The notes below the pieces were generated by a model that had not been told where the DNA came from, made no database searches, and saw nothing but the letters and a program-made list of their open reading frames with translations. Below, piece by piece: positions 6,370-14,364 of a DNA stretch of 64,000 bases. Position 1 is the first letter of the stretch. The number at the start of each line of letters is the position of its first letter. The stretch lies in the NCBI GenBank assembly GCA_900100595.1, contig FMUA01000007.1, positions 60,950-124,949 on the forward strand, written 5' to 3'. Made by a program: the position numbers and the translations under genes. The DNA comes from Ruminococcaceae bacterium P7 (GTDB taxonomy: Bacteria; Bacillota; Clostridia; Oscillospirales; Acutalibacteraceae).

Positions 6370-9231
6370 TTACGCCGCACGGTATTTGATATGGGAGCCG
6401 ATCTGTGTGTCTGTTTCAATCTCGACGCAGTACTTCTGGATCAGAGTCGCGTCGTCGACGTTGATGACGCCGTCGCCGTTGACGTCGGCTGCAATTGCCT
6501 GAACGTCGTCAAGCGTCAGCAGCTCTGCCGCTTTCAGCTGAACATACGTCGCGTCGGATATGCTGACGGTACCGTCTCCGTCTACATCGCCGACAAGCAC
6601 ATCGATGCCTGTCGTGTACTTCTCCGGAAGGTCATAGGAAGCGTTGTATCTTGTACCGCCGTTCTTTTCATAGGCGCTGTCGGGATCGATGATCAGGATT
6701 TTTCCTTTTTCAAATGCACTGATGCTCGAGGTCTGCTCGCCGCCTTCGCTGCCGGGCTTGCCGTTGCTGAAATTGAAGCCTGTCGCGTCCTCGGGGAAGG
6801 TGATGTAATAGATATCGTCATAACCCGCGAGCTTTTTGGGCTTCACGCCCGGGAACGGCAGACATTCTGTCGTGCTGCCCCACCAGTAAGCGTAGACCTC
6901 GTCCCATTTCATCACGTTCTTAAAATAAATGGTGTTGGGTACGTATTTCTCGGAACCGCCTCTGTAGCGGATTCCGCCGTTTTTCTCATAGCTGTCCTCC
7001 GGGTCGGGGATGAACACATTGCCGAGCGTGAGCTTGTCGCCCGTGATGCTGTCGGTCTGCTGACCGCCCTCGCTGCCCGCCTTGCCGCTGTTGAAATTCA
7101 GTCCCGTCGCGTCCTCGGGGAGCTGTACGGAATAGAGGTTCGTGGCGCCGTCAACCTTTGTCGCGGGGATTCCGGGGAATGCCGCGCAGGGTGTTTCACC
7201 ACCCCACCAATAGGCATAGACCGCTTCCCAGCCAACGGTATTTCTGAAATAGAAGATGTTGGGTACGTATTTCTCGGAAACGCCTCTGTAGCGGATTCCG
7301 CCGTTTTTCTCATAGCTGTCCTCCGGGTCGGGGATGAACACATTGCCGATCACGAGCTTGTCGCCCGTGATGCTGTCGGTCTGCTGACCGCCCTCGCTGC
7401 CTGCCTTGCCGCTGTTGAAATTCAGTCCCGCCGCATCCTCGGGAAGCTCCACAAAGAAGCAGCCGGGTCTGCCCGAAACGGGAGTTGCCTTGATGCCGGG
7501 GAACGCGGCGCACGGAGTTTCTCCGCCCCACCAGTAAGCGTAAACCTCATCCCAGCCGGGTGTGTTCTTGAAATAGAAGCAGTCGCCGTCGCTCTGGGTT
7601 TCGACAAGCGCGTCGATCGCTTCGGTGAGCGCCTCTGCCTGAGCGTCAACGGTGTCCTGTGTGGCTGTGACGGAATCGTATACCGCCTGCGCGTTCTTTG
7701 CCGCAGTCACCGCGCTCCGGTAGGTCACGGCTGTATACTTGCTCTCGTCAAGTCCGCTGATATAGTCGAGCTTTTCTTTCAATACGGACTTGTTAACGCC
7801 GACTGTGACCTTGCCCGCTACGAGGTTCGAGGAGGTGAACGGAACCTCTGTGTTCTCATCCGCGAACATATCGGAAACCTTAACCCCAACCTTGATCTGC
7901 TTTGATTCGGATGCAACAACCTTGAACGGTACCGAAACAAGCAAGGCCTTCTCGGTGTAATCCACCGCGTTCGCGCCTGAGCACACAAGAACGAGGTCGC
8001 CGTTTGCCTTTGTGTTGTAAATCACCTTGCCGAGCGTTGCGTCAATTTCGCCGCTTTCGCTGACAGGCGCGATAACACTCTTGTCAAAGGAAAGATTGAC
8101 GACGTAGCCGCTGAGCTGCGGCACGTTCCGGAGCGTCAGGTCAAGCCCGAATTCCTCATTGAACGCAGGAGCCAAGCTTTCGACCGCAATAATCGGCATA
8201 CCCTCGACGGGCTCGTCCGAAAGCGCTCTGTCAAGGCTGACGTACTCGCCTGTATTCGCGCTTTCACCCTCGCTGAGAGGATTGATGACAAAGACCTCGG
8301 AAACGCCCTCGACGATATCCTGAGTCGCGAGGTTTACGGTCTGCTCGCTGCCCTCGGCGTTTTTCTTGCCGCCGTTGTTGAATTTATAGTTGGTCGATTT
8401 CGAGGGGATCTCGCAATAGAAAACATCCTCGGAATCTCCGTAGGGCTTCATCTTCACGCCCGGCCAGACGGAGGTCGATTCGCCGCCCCAGTAATGAATG
8501 TAAACATGATCCCAGCCTGCCGCGTTCTTGGCGTATACGGTGCGGGAGTTGTTTTTGTTGAAGGTGTATTCGTATGAATAGGAGGTCTCGCCCTTGACCG
8601 CGGTGAGGGTGATATCGGTCGTGGACAAGGGTGCGGTATCGGCGCCGATGGTTACCGGCTGACCGCTCTCAAATGACGTCTGCTCACCGCCGTCAACGGA
8701 ATAATACGCGCTGTCGCAGTTGAAGCAGTAAAGGTTGATCGTCACCTCGCCGACAAACTGGAATACGCCTGTGTTGATGGCAACTCTCGGTTCCTCGGTG
8801 TTGTACGGCTCCCAGTGACCCGTCGCGGTTTTGGTTCCGGCTCCGTTGTCGATCAGGAAAATCATGTCGCCGCCCGGGATCGCGAGGTCAACCGTCTGCC
8901 AGTCTCTCTGCTGACCCGTGTTGAAGTTGAGAAGCGTCTGGTCGCCCGGAATGGTATATGACCAGATATCGTTTTCTTCGTCAACAAGCGTCATGTGCTC
9001 GCCTACCCACGGAACGTGCTGTCCGTCGGTGCCGCCTGCTACATACGCGGCAGGCAGAATCTCGGCGCCTGTGTTTGCGTCTACCCTGCCCTTCCACTCT
9101 GCGGGACGCTTGAAATATACCGTTTGTCCCTTTGACGAGCTTGAGGCGTTTGCCGTGACAACGCCAAACTGGAGAAGCACGATCAGCAGCGCAAGAATCA
9201 GGCTGACCGGCTTTGAAAATTTATGTTTCAT
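6370..9231 (-). CDS. Secreted starch-binding scaffold-type protein: CBM26 modules, cohesin-like domain, dockerin
   Basis: 953 aa. Signal peptide 1-29. Residues ~37-145 and ~230-335 resemble family 26 starch-binding modules (VYAKNAAGWDHVYIHYWGG...WPG), with a small beta domain between. Residues ~345-479 have the strand pattern of a cohesin (LDLTLRNVPQLSGYVVNLSF, then a SFDKSVI turn, KALLVSVPFKVV and a final GKVTVGV). A FIVAR-like three-helix linker (~482-543) precedes three close CBM26 copies (~551, ~659, ~767; each has YAYWWGGETP or a variant, and FPG). A two-repeat dockerin ends the protein (DVDGDGT, DVNGDGV). A cohesin plus dockerin plus starch modules suggests an adaptor that binds starch granules, carries a dockerin enzyme and is itself docked, as in Ruminococcus bromii amylosomes. 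The cohesin call is by fold pattern only. Confidence 0.8.
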   Translation of the reverse strand: MKHKFSKPVSLILALLIVLLQFGVVTANASSSSKGQTVYFKRPAEWKGRVDANTGAEILPAAYVAGGTDGQHVPWVGEHMTLVDEENDIWSYTIPGDQTLLNFNTGQQRDWQTVDLAIPGGDMIFLIDNGAGTKTATGHWEPYNTEEPRVAINTGVFQFVGEVTINLYCFNCDSAYYSVDGGEQTSFESGQPVTIGADTAPLSTTDITLTAVKGETSYSYEYTFNKNNSRTVYAKNAAGWDHVYIHYWGGESTSVWPGVKMKPYGDSEDVFYCEIPSKSTNYKFNNGGKKNAEGSEQTVNLATQDIVEGVSEVFVINPLSEGESANTGEYVSLDRALSDEPVEGMPIIAVESLAPAFNEEFGLDLTLRNVPQLSGYVVNLSFDKSVIAPVSESGEIDATLGKVIYNTKANGDLVLVCSGANAVDYTEKALLVSVPFKVVASESKQIKVGVKVSDMFADENTEVPFTSSNLVAGKVTVGVNKSVLKEKLDYISGLDESKYTAVTYRSAVTAAKNAQAVYDSVTATQDTVDAQAEALTEAIDALVETQSDGDCFYFKNTPGWDEVYAYWWGGETPCAAFPGIKATPVSGRPGCFFVELPEDAAGLNFNSGKAGSEGGQQTDSITGDKLVIGNVFIPDPEDSYEKNGGIRYRGVSEKYVPNIFYFRNTVGWEAVYAYWWGGETPCAAFPGIPATKVDGATNLYSVQLPEDATGLNFNSGKAGSEGGQQTDSITGDKLTLGNVFIPDPEDSYEKNGGIRYRGGSEKYVPNTIYFKNVMKWDEVYAYWWGSTTECLPFPGVKPKKLAGYDDIYYITFPEDATGFNFSNGKPGSEGGEQTSSISAFEKGKILIIDPDSAYEKNGGTRYNASYDLPEKYTTGIDVLVGDVDGDGTVSISDATYVQLKAAELLTLDDVQAIAADVNGDGVINVDDATLIQKYCVEIETDTQIGSHIKYRAA
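6610..7581 (-). repeat. Three tandem 324-bp repeats encoding CBM26 modules
   Basis: Units of exactly 108 codons start at 7581, 7257 and 6933 (minus strand). Units 1 and 2 are nearly identical at the DNA level over their second halves (for example GTTGGGTACGTATTTCTCGG at 6934 and again at 7258); unit 3 is more diverged. The near-identity implies recent duplication or gene conversion, and such repeats can expand or shrink by recombination. Confidence 0.8.
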
Positions 9232-9271
9232 TATTTTCCCTCCCGTGTCTGCATATTTACGTTTCGTATTT

Positions 9272-9300
9272 ATTATAGCATCAGACGCGTCATATTAATA
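9272..9300 (-). promoter_or_regulatory. Extended -10 promoter of the CBM26 scaffold gene
   Basis: On the minus strand TGCTATAAT (9280-9272) is an extended -10 element; the -35 region (TATTAA) is poor. It lies about 40 bp before the ATG of the scaffold gene, which is preceded by GGGAGGG. Confidence 0.55.
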
Positions 9301-9636
9301 TCCGATTCTTACCCATAACATAGTCAAAAATTGATAATCCGTTTTCTCAGCAGGCACTCGGCAACAGGACAATTTGGTAAAAGCGATCGTCCAAAAGAAA
9401 CGGAAGCCTGTTTGGGAGAATCCCGGCGTTCCATTGAGGGCATGCATCTGCCGCACCCTGACGCGCAGGATGAACGGCGATATTGATGCAGAGGTACGTG
9501 AGGGCGACAGGACTGTCACAAATTTTATCAATAGCCTGATTTTTACCCGTTTCTTCAGATGAACTACAGATGAATGAATTATAATCAAGTCAAGAGAATG
9601 AAAATACACATCAAAAAGGAGAGTCACTATGAAAAG
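9301..9636. other. Non-coding stretch between the CBM26 scaffold and feo genes
   Basis: No convincing gene is seen. A 62-codon plus-strand frame (9374-9562, TTG start, no ribosome site) and a 127-codon minus-strand frame overlap here; neither resembles a known protein. At 9628-9657 a ribosome site precedes a 9-codon ORF (MKRKQIPST) that lies inside the feo terminator stem. The stretch may be decayed coding sequence. Confidence 0.4.
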
Positions 9637-9675
9637 AAAACAGATACCAAGCACTTGAAGCCCGGTATCTGTTTT
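9637..9675 (-). terminator. Terminator of the feo operon
   Basis: A 12-bp perfect stem AAAACAGATACC / GGTATCTGTTTT, so a T-rich arm occurs on either strand. It lies just after the last gene of the leftward feo operon. Confidence 0.7.
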
Positions 9676-9681
9676 CAAATC

Positions 9682-9858
9682 TTACTGTTTATGACATGAG
9701 CCGTGCATCGCGCAGCCCTTGCAGCTGCCGCAGTTACATACTGCGGATTTTCCCTGCTTTTTCTTTCTGACCATATTGATGATGATTGCCGCGACAATTC
9801 CGATCAGCACAACGCAGATGATGATCGTCCAGATATTACTTACAAGCCATTGCAGCAT
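9682..9858 (-). CDS. FeoB-associated Cys-rich membrane peptide
   Basis: 58 aa: MLQWLVSNIW, one membrane helix (TIIICVVLIGIVAAIII), a basic patch (RKKKQGK) and a Cys-rich tail CNCGSCKGCAMHGSCHK with five Cys and two His. This matches the small FeoB-associated Cys-rich membrane proteins encoded after feoB in many clostridia, thought to help ferrous iron transfer at the membrane. The start lies 4 bp after the feoB stop, so it is translated from the same transcript. Confidence 0.88.
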   Translation of the reverse strand: MLQWLVSNIWTIIICVVLIGIVAAIIINMVRKKKQGKSAVCNCGSCKGCAMHGSCHKQ

Positions 9859-9862
9859 TTTC

Positions 9863-12331
9863 TCAGCTCCTTTTGGTCAGTTTTGTGGATTCCCTGTAGG
9901 GCTTTACGAGCATGAACAGCATGCCTGCAATCAACAGGATCGAAACGATCAAACCGATGATATTCAGATTGCCCGTAAACGCGCCGCCGATCTGATTGAT
10001 GCAGAGAGCGACCGCATACGCAAAGGCGCACTGATAGGCGATCGCGAACGCCGTCCATTTGGCGGAGTTCATTTCGCGTTTGATAGCGCCCATCGCCGCA
10101 AAGCAGGGAGCGCAGAGCAGGTTGAACACGAGGAACGAAAAGCCCGTCACGCCGGTGAATACCTGCGCTAGCGTCGCCCATGCGGAAAGCTCTCCGCCGC
10201 CGTAGAGCACACCCATGGTGCCGACGATGTTTTCCTTTGCAATAAGACCTGTGATCGACGCCACAGCCGCCTGCCAGCTGCCCCAGCCGAGAGGCGCGAA
10301 AAGCCACGCGATCGCGTTGCCGACAGCCGCGAGCATACTGCTGCCGATTTCCTCCGCGGCGAGCATCTGGAAATTGCCGTCAACCCAGCCGAAGCGGCTC
10401 AGGAACCAGAGCACGATCGTGGAAAGGAGAATGATGGTACCCGCCTTCTTGATGAACGACCAGCCGCGCTCCCACATGGAGCGGAGGACGTTGCCGATTG
10501 TCGGCAGATGATACGCGGGAAGCTCCATCACAAACGGAGCAGGCTCACCCGCGAAGGGTTTTGTCTTTTTCAGCATGATACCCGAAATGATAATCGCCGC
10601 CATACCGATGAAGTATGCGCCTGTGGAGACCCACGGCGAGCCGCCGAAAATCGCGCCTGCCATCATCGAGATGAAGGGAATCTTCGCGCCGCAGGGAATA
10701 AATGTCGTCGTCATAATCGTCATGCGGCGGTCGCGCTCGTTTTCAATCGTGCGCGAAGCCATGATACCGGGAATGCCGCAGCCTGTGCCGATCAGAATCG
10801 GAATAAAGCTTTTTCCCGAAAGCCCGAAGCGACGGAAAATTCGGTCGAGTACAAAGGCGATGCGCGCCATATAGCCGCACGCCTCGAGAAAGGCCAAGAG
10901 CAAAAACAGCACGAGCATCTGCGGTACAAAGCCGAGCACCGCACCGACGCCGCCGATGATGCCGTCGATGATCAAGCCCGAGAGCCACTCGGGAGCGTTC
11001 GCGGCTTCCAGCCATCCCTCAACGATTTTCGGAATACCGGGCACCCAGACGCCGAACTCCGCAGGGTCGGCAGGTTTTCCGTTGTTCTTTTCAAAAACCT
11101 CCGCGGCTGATTTGACGTCCTCACCGCTTACGGTTTCCTCACTGACCTCAAGCGTATCCTCGTCCTCCGACTCGTAGGTAAATTCGTCGGTGTCCTTTAC
11201 GCCTGCCGCAAAGGTATTCACAGCGGAAACAGCAGCGTCCGCGTCGTAATCCTCACTCTCAAAATCGAGCGCATCGGAAAGCGCTTCGTTTTCGGCAGCG
11301 CCCGCAACGCCTGTCAGTACCCCGACAGCGTCCGCGTGTTCGTCATACTCCGCATCTCCGATGCAGAAGAGGTGGTAGCCGTCGCCGAACAAGCCGTCAT
11401 TTGCCCAGTCGGTCGCGCCTTTGCCGACGCCGACCATCGCGATGTAGTAGACAAGGAACATTACGATAATAAAGATCGGCAGACCGAGCCAGCGGTTGGT
11501 GACGATTTTATCAATTTTGTCGGACGTCGAAAGCTTTCCCTTCTGCTTGTTTTTATAAACGCCCTTGATGATTTTGCCGATCCAGACGTACCGCTCATTG
11601 GTGATGATACTCTCCGCGTCGTCGTCATATTCTTCTTCAACCGCTTTGATGTCATTCTCAACGTGACTGCGCGTCGCTTCATCCAAGCCGAGCTTGTCGA
11701 TCACCTTGTCGTCACGCTCAAAAATCTTGACCGCGTACCAGCGCTGCTGCTCCTCGGGAAGCTCGTGCACGCAGGCTTCCTCAATATGCGCGATCGCGTG
11801 CTCCACCGAGCCTTCAAACGGGTGCTTCGGAACGGGCTTTTTACTCTCAGCCGCTTTGATCGCTGCTTCGGCGGCTTCCTGTATTCCCTTGTTTTTCAGC
11901 GCCGAGATTTCAACAACCTTGCAGCTCAAAGCCCTCGACAGCTCGGCGGTATTGATTTTGCAGCCCGTTTTCTCCACAACGTCCATCATGTTGATCGCGA
12001 TAACAACGGGGATCCCCAGCTCGCAGAGCTGCGTTGTCAGGTACAGGTTCCGCTCCAGATTCGTGCCGTCTACAATGTTCAGGATCGCGTCGGGACGCTC
12101 GTCGATCAGATAGTTACGTGCGACGACCTCCTCCATCGTGTACGGAGAAAGCGAGTAAATTCCCGGAAGGTCGGTAATTGTCACGTCGCTGTGCTTTTTG
12201 AGCTTTCCTTCCTTTTTCTCAACGGTAACGCCCGGCCAGTTGCCGACAAATTGATTTGCTCCCGTCAGCGCGTTGAACAGCGTTGTTTTTCCGCTGTTCG
12301 GGTTGCCTGCCAAGGCAATTGTCATTTTCAT
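9863..12331 (-). CDS. feoB: Ferrous iron transporter FeoB
   Basis: 822 aa, normal to slightly long for FeoB. The cytosolic GTPase domain has G1 GNPNSGKTTLFN, G3 DLPGIYSL and NMMD; two Fe2+ gate regions and about ten membrane helices follow. Between the first and second helix (residues ~320-450) is an unusually long acidic extracytoplasmic insert rich in Asp/Glu (SEDEDTLEVSEETVSGED), of unknown function. Imports Fe(II). Encoded after two feoA genes and followed by the Cys-rich peptide. A palindromic TAGTTA-N8-TAACTA lies just upstream at 12356-12375. Confidence 0.95.
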   Translation of the reverse strand: MKMTIALAGNPNSGKTTLFNALTGANQFVGNWPGVTVEKKEGKLKKHSDVTITDLPGIYSLSPYTMEEVVARNYLIDERPDAILNIVDGTNLERNLYLTTQLCELGIPVVIAINMMDVVEKTGCKINTAELSRALSCKVVEISALKNKGIQEAAEAAIKAAESKKPVPKHPFEGSVEHAIAHIEEACVHELPEEQQRWYAVKIFERDDKVIDKLGLDEATRSHVENDIKAVEEEYDDDAESIITNERYVWIGKIIKGVYKNKQKGKLSTSDKIDKIVTNRWLGLPIFIIVMFLVYYIAMVGVGKGATDWANDGLFGDGYHLFCIGDAEYDEHADAVGVLTGVAGAAENEALSDALDFESEDYDADAAVSAVNTFAAGVKDTDEFTYESEDEDTLEVSEETVSGEDVKSAAEVFEKNNGKPADPAEFGVWVPGIPKIVEGWLEAANAPEWLSGLIIDGIIGGVGAVLGFVPQMLVLFLLLAFLEACGYMARIAFVLDRIFRRFGLSGKSFIPILIGTGCGIPGIMASRTIENERDRRMTIMTTTFIPCGAKIPFISMMAGAIFGGSPWVSTGAYFIGMAAIIISGIMLKKTKPFAGEPAPFVMELPAYHLPTIGNVLRSMWERGWSFIKKAGTIILLSTIVLWFLSRFGWVDGNFQMLAAEEIGSSMLAAVGNAIAWLFAPLGWGSWQAAVASITGLIAKENIVGTMGVLYGGGELSAWATLAQVFTGVTGFSFLVFNLLCAPCFAAMGAIKREMNSAKWTAFAIAYQCAFAYAVALCINQIGGAFTGNLNIIGLIVSILLIAGMLFMLVKPYRESTKLTKRS

Positions 12332-12355
12332 TTATGCTCCTCTTTTCGTTGTTTG

Positions 12356-12375
12356 TAGTTAGCTTGTGATAACTA
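12356..12375. promoter_or_regulatory. Palindrome TAGTTA-N8-TAACTA between feoA and feoB
   Basis: The half-sites are the same as those in the operator-like palindrome at 12873-12888. It could bind the same metal regulator or be an RNA stem between the cistrons. Confidence 0.4.
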
Positions 12376-12388
12376 TGGGGTAAAATAA

Positions 12389-12610
12389 TTACTCCACCTC
12401 GACCATTGCCGCGTCAGCCTTGCGGATGGAAAGCTGATAGCCGCGGACGGTGACCTCCATCGGGTCGCCCAAGGGAGCGACCTTCTGCACCTTGATCTCC
12501 ACTCCCTTTGTGATGCCCATGTCCATGATGCGGCGCTTTACAGCGCCCTCGCCGTGGAGCTTTTTTACCTTGCAGGTGCTGCCGATCGCAACCTCTCTGA
12601 GTGTTTTCAT
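12389..12610 (-). CDS. feoA: FeoA-type SH3-like protein (second copy)
   Basis: 73 aa, single FeoA domain: MKTLREVAIGSTCKVKKL at the start, then RRIMDMGITKGVEIKV and the closing segment DPMEVTVRGYQLSIRKADA. FeoA proteins bind the membrane transporter FeoB and are needed for its activity. It is the gene next to feoB and follows another feoA by 18 bp, so the operon encodes two different FeoA proteins, a common clostridial arrangement. Confidence 0.93.
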   Translation of the reverse strand: MKTLREVAIGSTCKVKKLHGEGAVKRRIMDMGITKGVEIKVQKVAPLGDPMEVTVRGYQLSIRKADAAMVEVE

Positions 12611-12628
12611 ACTCTGACTTCCTCCTTT

Positions 12629-12838
12629 TTAAATATAAATCTTCTGCGCCATTTCGCGGCTTATCGCAATACGCGCATTTTTTACATTGATAATCAGATT
12701 GCCGCCCATAGAGCTGACAACTGTTACAACGGCGCCCGAAACAAAGCCTAGGTTTTGCAGATGCGCCCGAACCTCGGCGTTTCCGCCGATTCGTTTAATG
12801 ATGTATTCTTCGCCGGGAACGGCAAGCGTAAGCGGCAT
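12629..12838 (-). CDS. feoA: FeoA-type protein (first gene of the feo operon)
   Basis: 69 aa FeoA domain: GEEYIIKRIGGNAEVRAHL, then NLGFVSGAVVTVVSSMGGNL and INVKNARIAISREMAQKIYI. It is shorter and less basic than the second copy. First gene after the promoter at 13035-13063; the leader of about 190 nt contains two palindromes. Role: accessory protein for FeoB. Confidence 0.93.
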   Translation of the reverse strand: MPLTLAVPGEEYIIKRIGGNAEVRAHLQNLGFVSGAVVTVVSSMGGNLIINVKNARIAISREMAQKIYI

Positions 12839-12872
12839 AGCGATTCTCCTTTCCGGATGTTTTGTATATGGT

Positions 12873-12888
12873 TAGTTAGGGCTAACTA
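12873..12888. promoter_or_regulatory. DtxR/IdeR-like palindrome upstream of feoA
   Basis: TAGTTA-N4-TAACTA, 35 bp before the first feoA start. It resembles the core of DtxR-family iron boxes (TTAGGTTAGCCTAACCTAA). No DtxR or Fur gene is in the window, so the regulator is inferred. Confidence 0.45.
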
Positions 12889-12968
12889 TTTGGTAAAATA
12901 CTGCGTTCACTTTCGGCGGCAGACGGTGCTGATTCTTTGATTCGTTCCATGCTGTCCTCTCATTCAAT

Positions 12969-12986
12969 AGTTAGTGTTAGCTAACT
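12969..12986. promoter_or_regulatory. Second DtxR-like palindrome in the feo leader
   Basis: AGTTAG-N6-CTAACT (within TTAGTGTTAGCTAAC). Shares half-sites with the other two elements of the leader. Confidence 0.45.
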
Positions 12987-13010
12987 TGTGCGTAAATAAT
13001 AAAAGCCAGT

Positions 13011-13063
13011 CGGTTAGCCTGACCTTACCGGATTATTATATCAGTCATTTCAGATTTTGTCAA
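13011..13063 (-). promoter_or_regulatory. feo promoter with overlapping DtxR-like box
   Basis: On the minus strand, TTGACA (13063-13058), a 17-bp spacer and TATAAT (13040-13035) form a full-consensus sigma-A promoter. At the expected start of transcription (13011-13030) lies CGGTTAGCCTGACCTTA, which differs from the DtxR/IdeR consensus core at about three positions. Repressor bound there would block the promoter, fitting iron-controlled feo expression. Confidence 0.75.
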
Positions 13064-13125
13064 GCCCTTTTCCCCGTATTTTTCATGAAGGCTTGCATTC
13101 CATAGAACAGGCGCTGTTCGTATCG

Positions 13126-13157
13126 GTACCCAACCGTCAAAAAAGACGGCCGGGTAC
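13126..13157. terminator. Stem-loop after the alcohol dehydrogenase gene
   Basis: GTACCC-aa-CCGTC pairs with GACGG-cc-GGGTAC around a run of A residues, 11 bp past the stop of the minus-strand gene; there is no clear T run on that strand. Confidence 0.55.
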
Positions 13158-13167
13158 ATATTTCTCT

Positions 13168-14331
13168 TTACAGTGATTCTGTCAGAATGGTCACAAGGTC
13201 GTCCTCATTCAGCGGCGCCCATGCTTCCTCCAAGCCCTCGTTGACGGCAATGTGGTGCGCCATTTCACCGATTCTTTTGTCGTCAATTCCGACGTCCCTC
13301 AGGTGCATGGGGATATTAATCGACTCAAAGAATTTATATGTGGCGTCGATCGCCTGATTCGCAATCTCAAACCTCTCCTGATTCGGGTCGATTCCGAACA
13401 CATTAACGCCGTACTTGACGAAGCGGTCAACCGTCCGCTCGCTGAGAATGTGCTTCATCCACCGCGGCGTGATGATAGCCAACCCCTCACCGTGGGTGAT
13501 GTCATAATAGGCGCTGAGAGCGTGCTCGATTCCGTGGCACGGCCAGCCCGAATAGCTGCTGCCGAGCGCGTAGATTCCGTTGCAGCCGTAGGTGCAGGCG
13601 AGCATCATCTCGGCTCTTGCGGTGTAGTCCTCGGGATTTTCCAGACATTTCACGGCGTTGATCATCAGGCTCTTTAAGCCCGCTTCCATAAAGCCGTCGT
13701 TGAGGAGCGTCGAGTCCTCGCAGAAATACTGCTCCATAATGTGGTTCATCGCGTCCGCACAGCCTGCCGCCGTCTGCTTCTTGGATACGGAGAAGGTGTA
13801 GGTCGGGTCGAGGAACGAAACGGCAGGGAAATTGTGGCTGTCCATATAGCCGATTTTATCGTTGGTTTCCGTTCTTGAAATCACTCCCCCGCAGTCGTAC
13901 TCACTTCCTGTCGCGGCAAGCGTGATAATATCGACAATCGGAACCGAGCCGGCCGCGAACGCTTTATAAGTAATCAGATCCCACGGGTCGCCGTCGTACC
14001 TTGCGCCTGCGGCGATCGCCTTTGAACAGTCGAGCACGCTTCCGCCGCCGACCGAGAGGATCACGTCAATATCGTTTTCCTTGCAGATTTTCACGCCGTC
14101 GAGAACACTCGGGTCATACTTCGGATTCGGCTGAATCCCTGAAAGCTCGAAAATCTCAAAGTCCTTCAAAAGCTCCTTCACCTTGTCGTAAAGTCCGATT
14201 TTCCTGATGCTTCCGCCGCCGTAGGTGAGCAGTATTTTCCTGCCGAACTGCGCCATGACCTCTGGGAGCTGTGCGACAACTCCTTTTCCGAAGATGAGTC
14301 TTGTGGGTGTTTGATAATCAAAGTTTTGCAT
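13168..14331 (-). CDS. Iron-containing alcohol dehydrogenase (butanol dehydrogenase type)
   Basis: 387 aa, standard length for group III iron alcohol dehydrogenases of the BdhA/YqhD type. The nucleotide-binding GGGSVLDCSK lies near residue 98. The metal ligands are in DAMNHIMEQYF (Asp, His), HGIEHALSAYYDITHGEGLAI (two His). Expected activity: NAD(P)H-dependent reduction of aldehydes to alcohols during fermentation. A good ribosome site (AGGAGG) precedes the ATG. The DUF89 gene is 33 bp upstream in the same direction, so they form an operon. Confidence 0.92.
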   Translation of the reverse strand: MQNFDYQTPTRLIFGKGVVAQLPEVMAQFGRKILLTYGGGSIRKIGLYDKVKELLKDFEIFELSGIQPNPKYDPSVLDGVKICKENDIDVILSVGGGSVLDCSKAIAAGARYDGDPWDLITYKAFAAGSVPIVDIITLAATGSEYDCGGVISRTETNDKIGYMDSHNFPAVSFLDPTYTFSVSKKQTAAGCADAMNHIMEQYFCEDSTLLNDGFMEAGLKSLMINAVKCLENPEDYTARAEMMLACTYGCNGIYALGSSYSGWPCHGIEHALSAYYDITHGEGLAIITPRWMKHILSERTVDRFVKYGVNVFGIDPNQERFEIANQAIDATYKFFESINIPMHLRDVGIDDKRIGEMAHHIAVNEGLEEAWAPLNEDDLVTILTESL

Positions 14332-14364
14332 CGTCAGTCCTCCTGTTTGATAAAGTTTTCCAAA

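Noticed and set aside
4652..7905. Long plus-strand ORFs (504 and 520 codons) opposite the phosphoesterase and CBM26 genes
   Set aside because: Shadows of the minus-strand dockerin genes; the plus-strand frames have no known motif or start signals.
9295..9678. 127-codon minus-strand ORF between the scaffold and feo genes
   Set aside because: Overlaps the scaffold promoter and the feo terminator, no ribosome site, no family; treated as chance.
10508..12358. Plus-strand ORFs of 200 and 340 codons over feoB
   Set aside because: Antisense shadows of feoB, which has complete GTPase and gate motifs on the minus strand.
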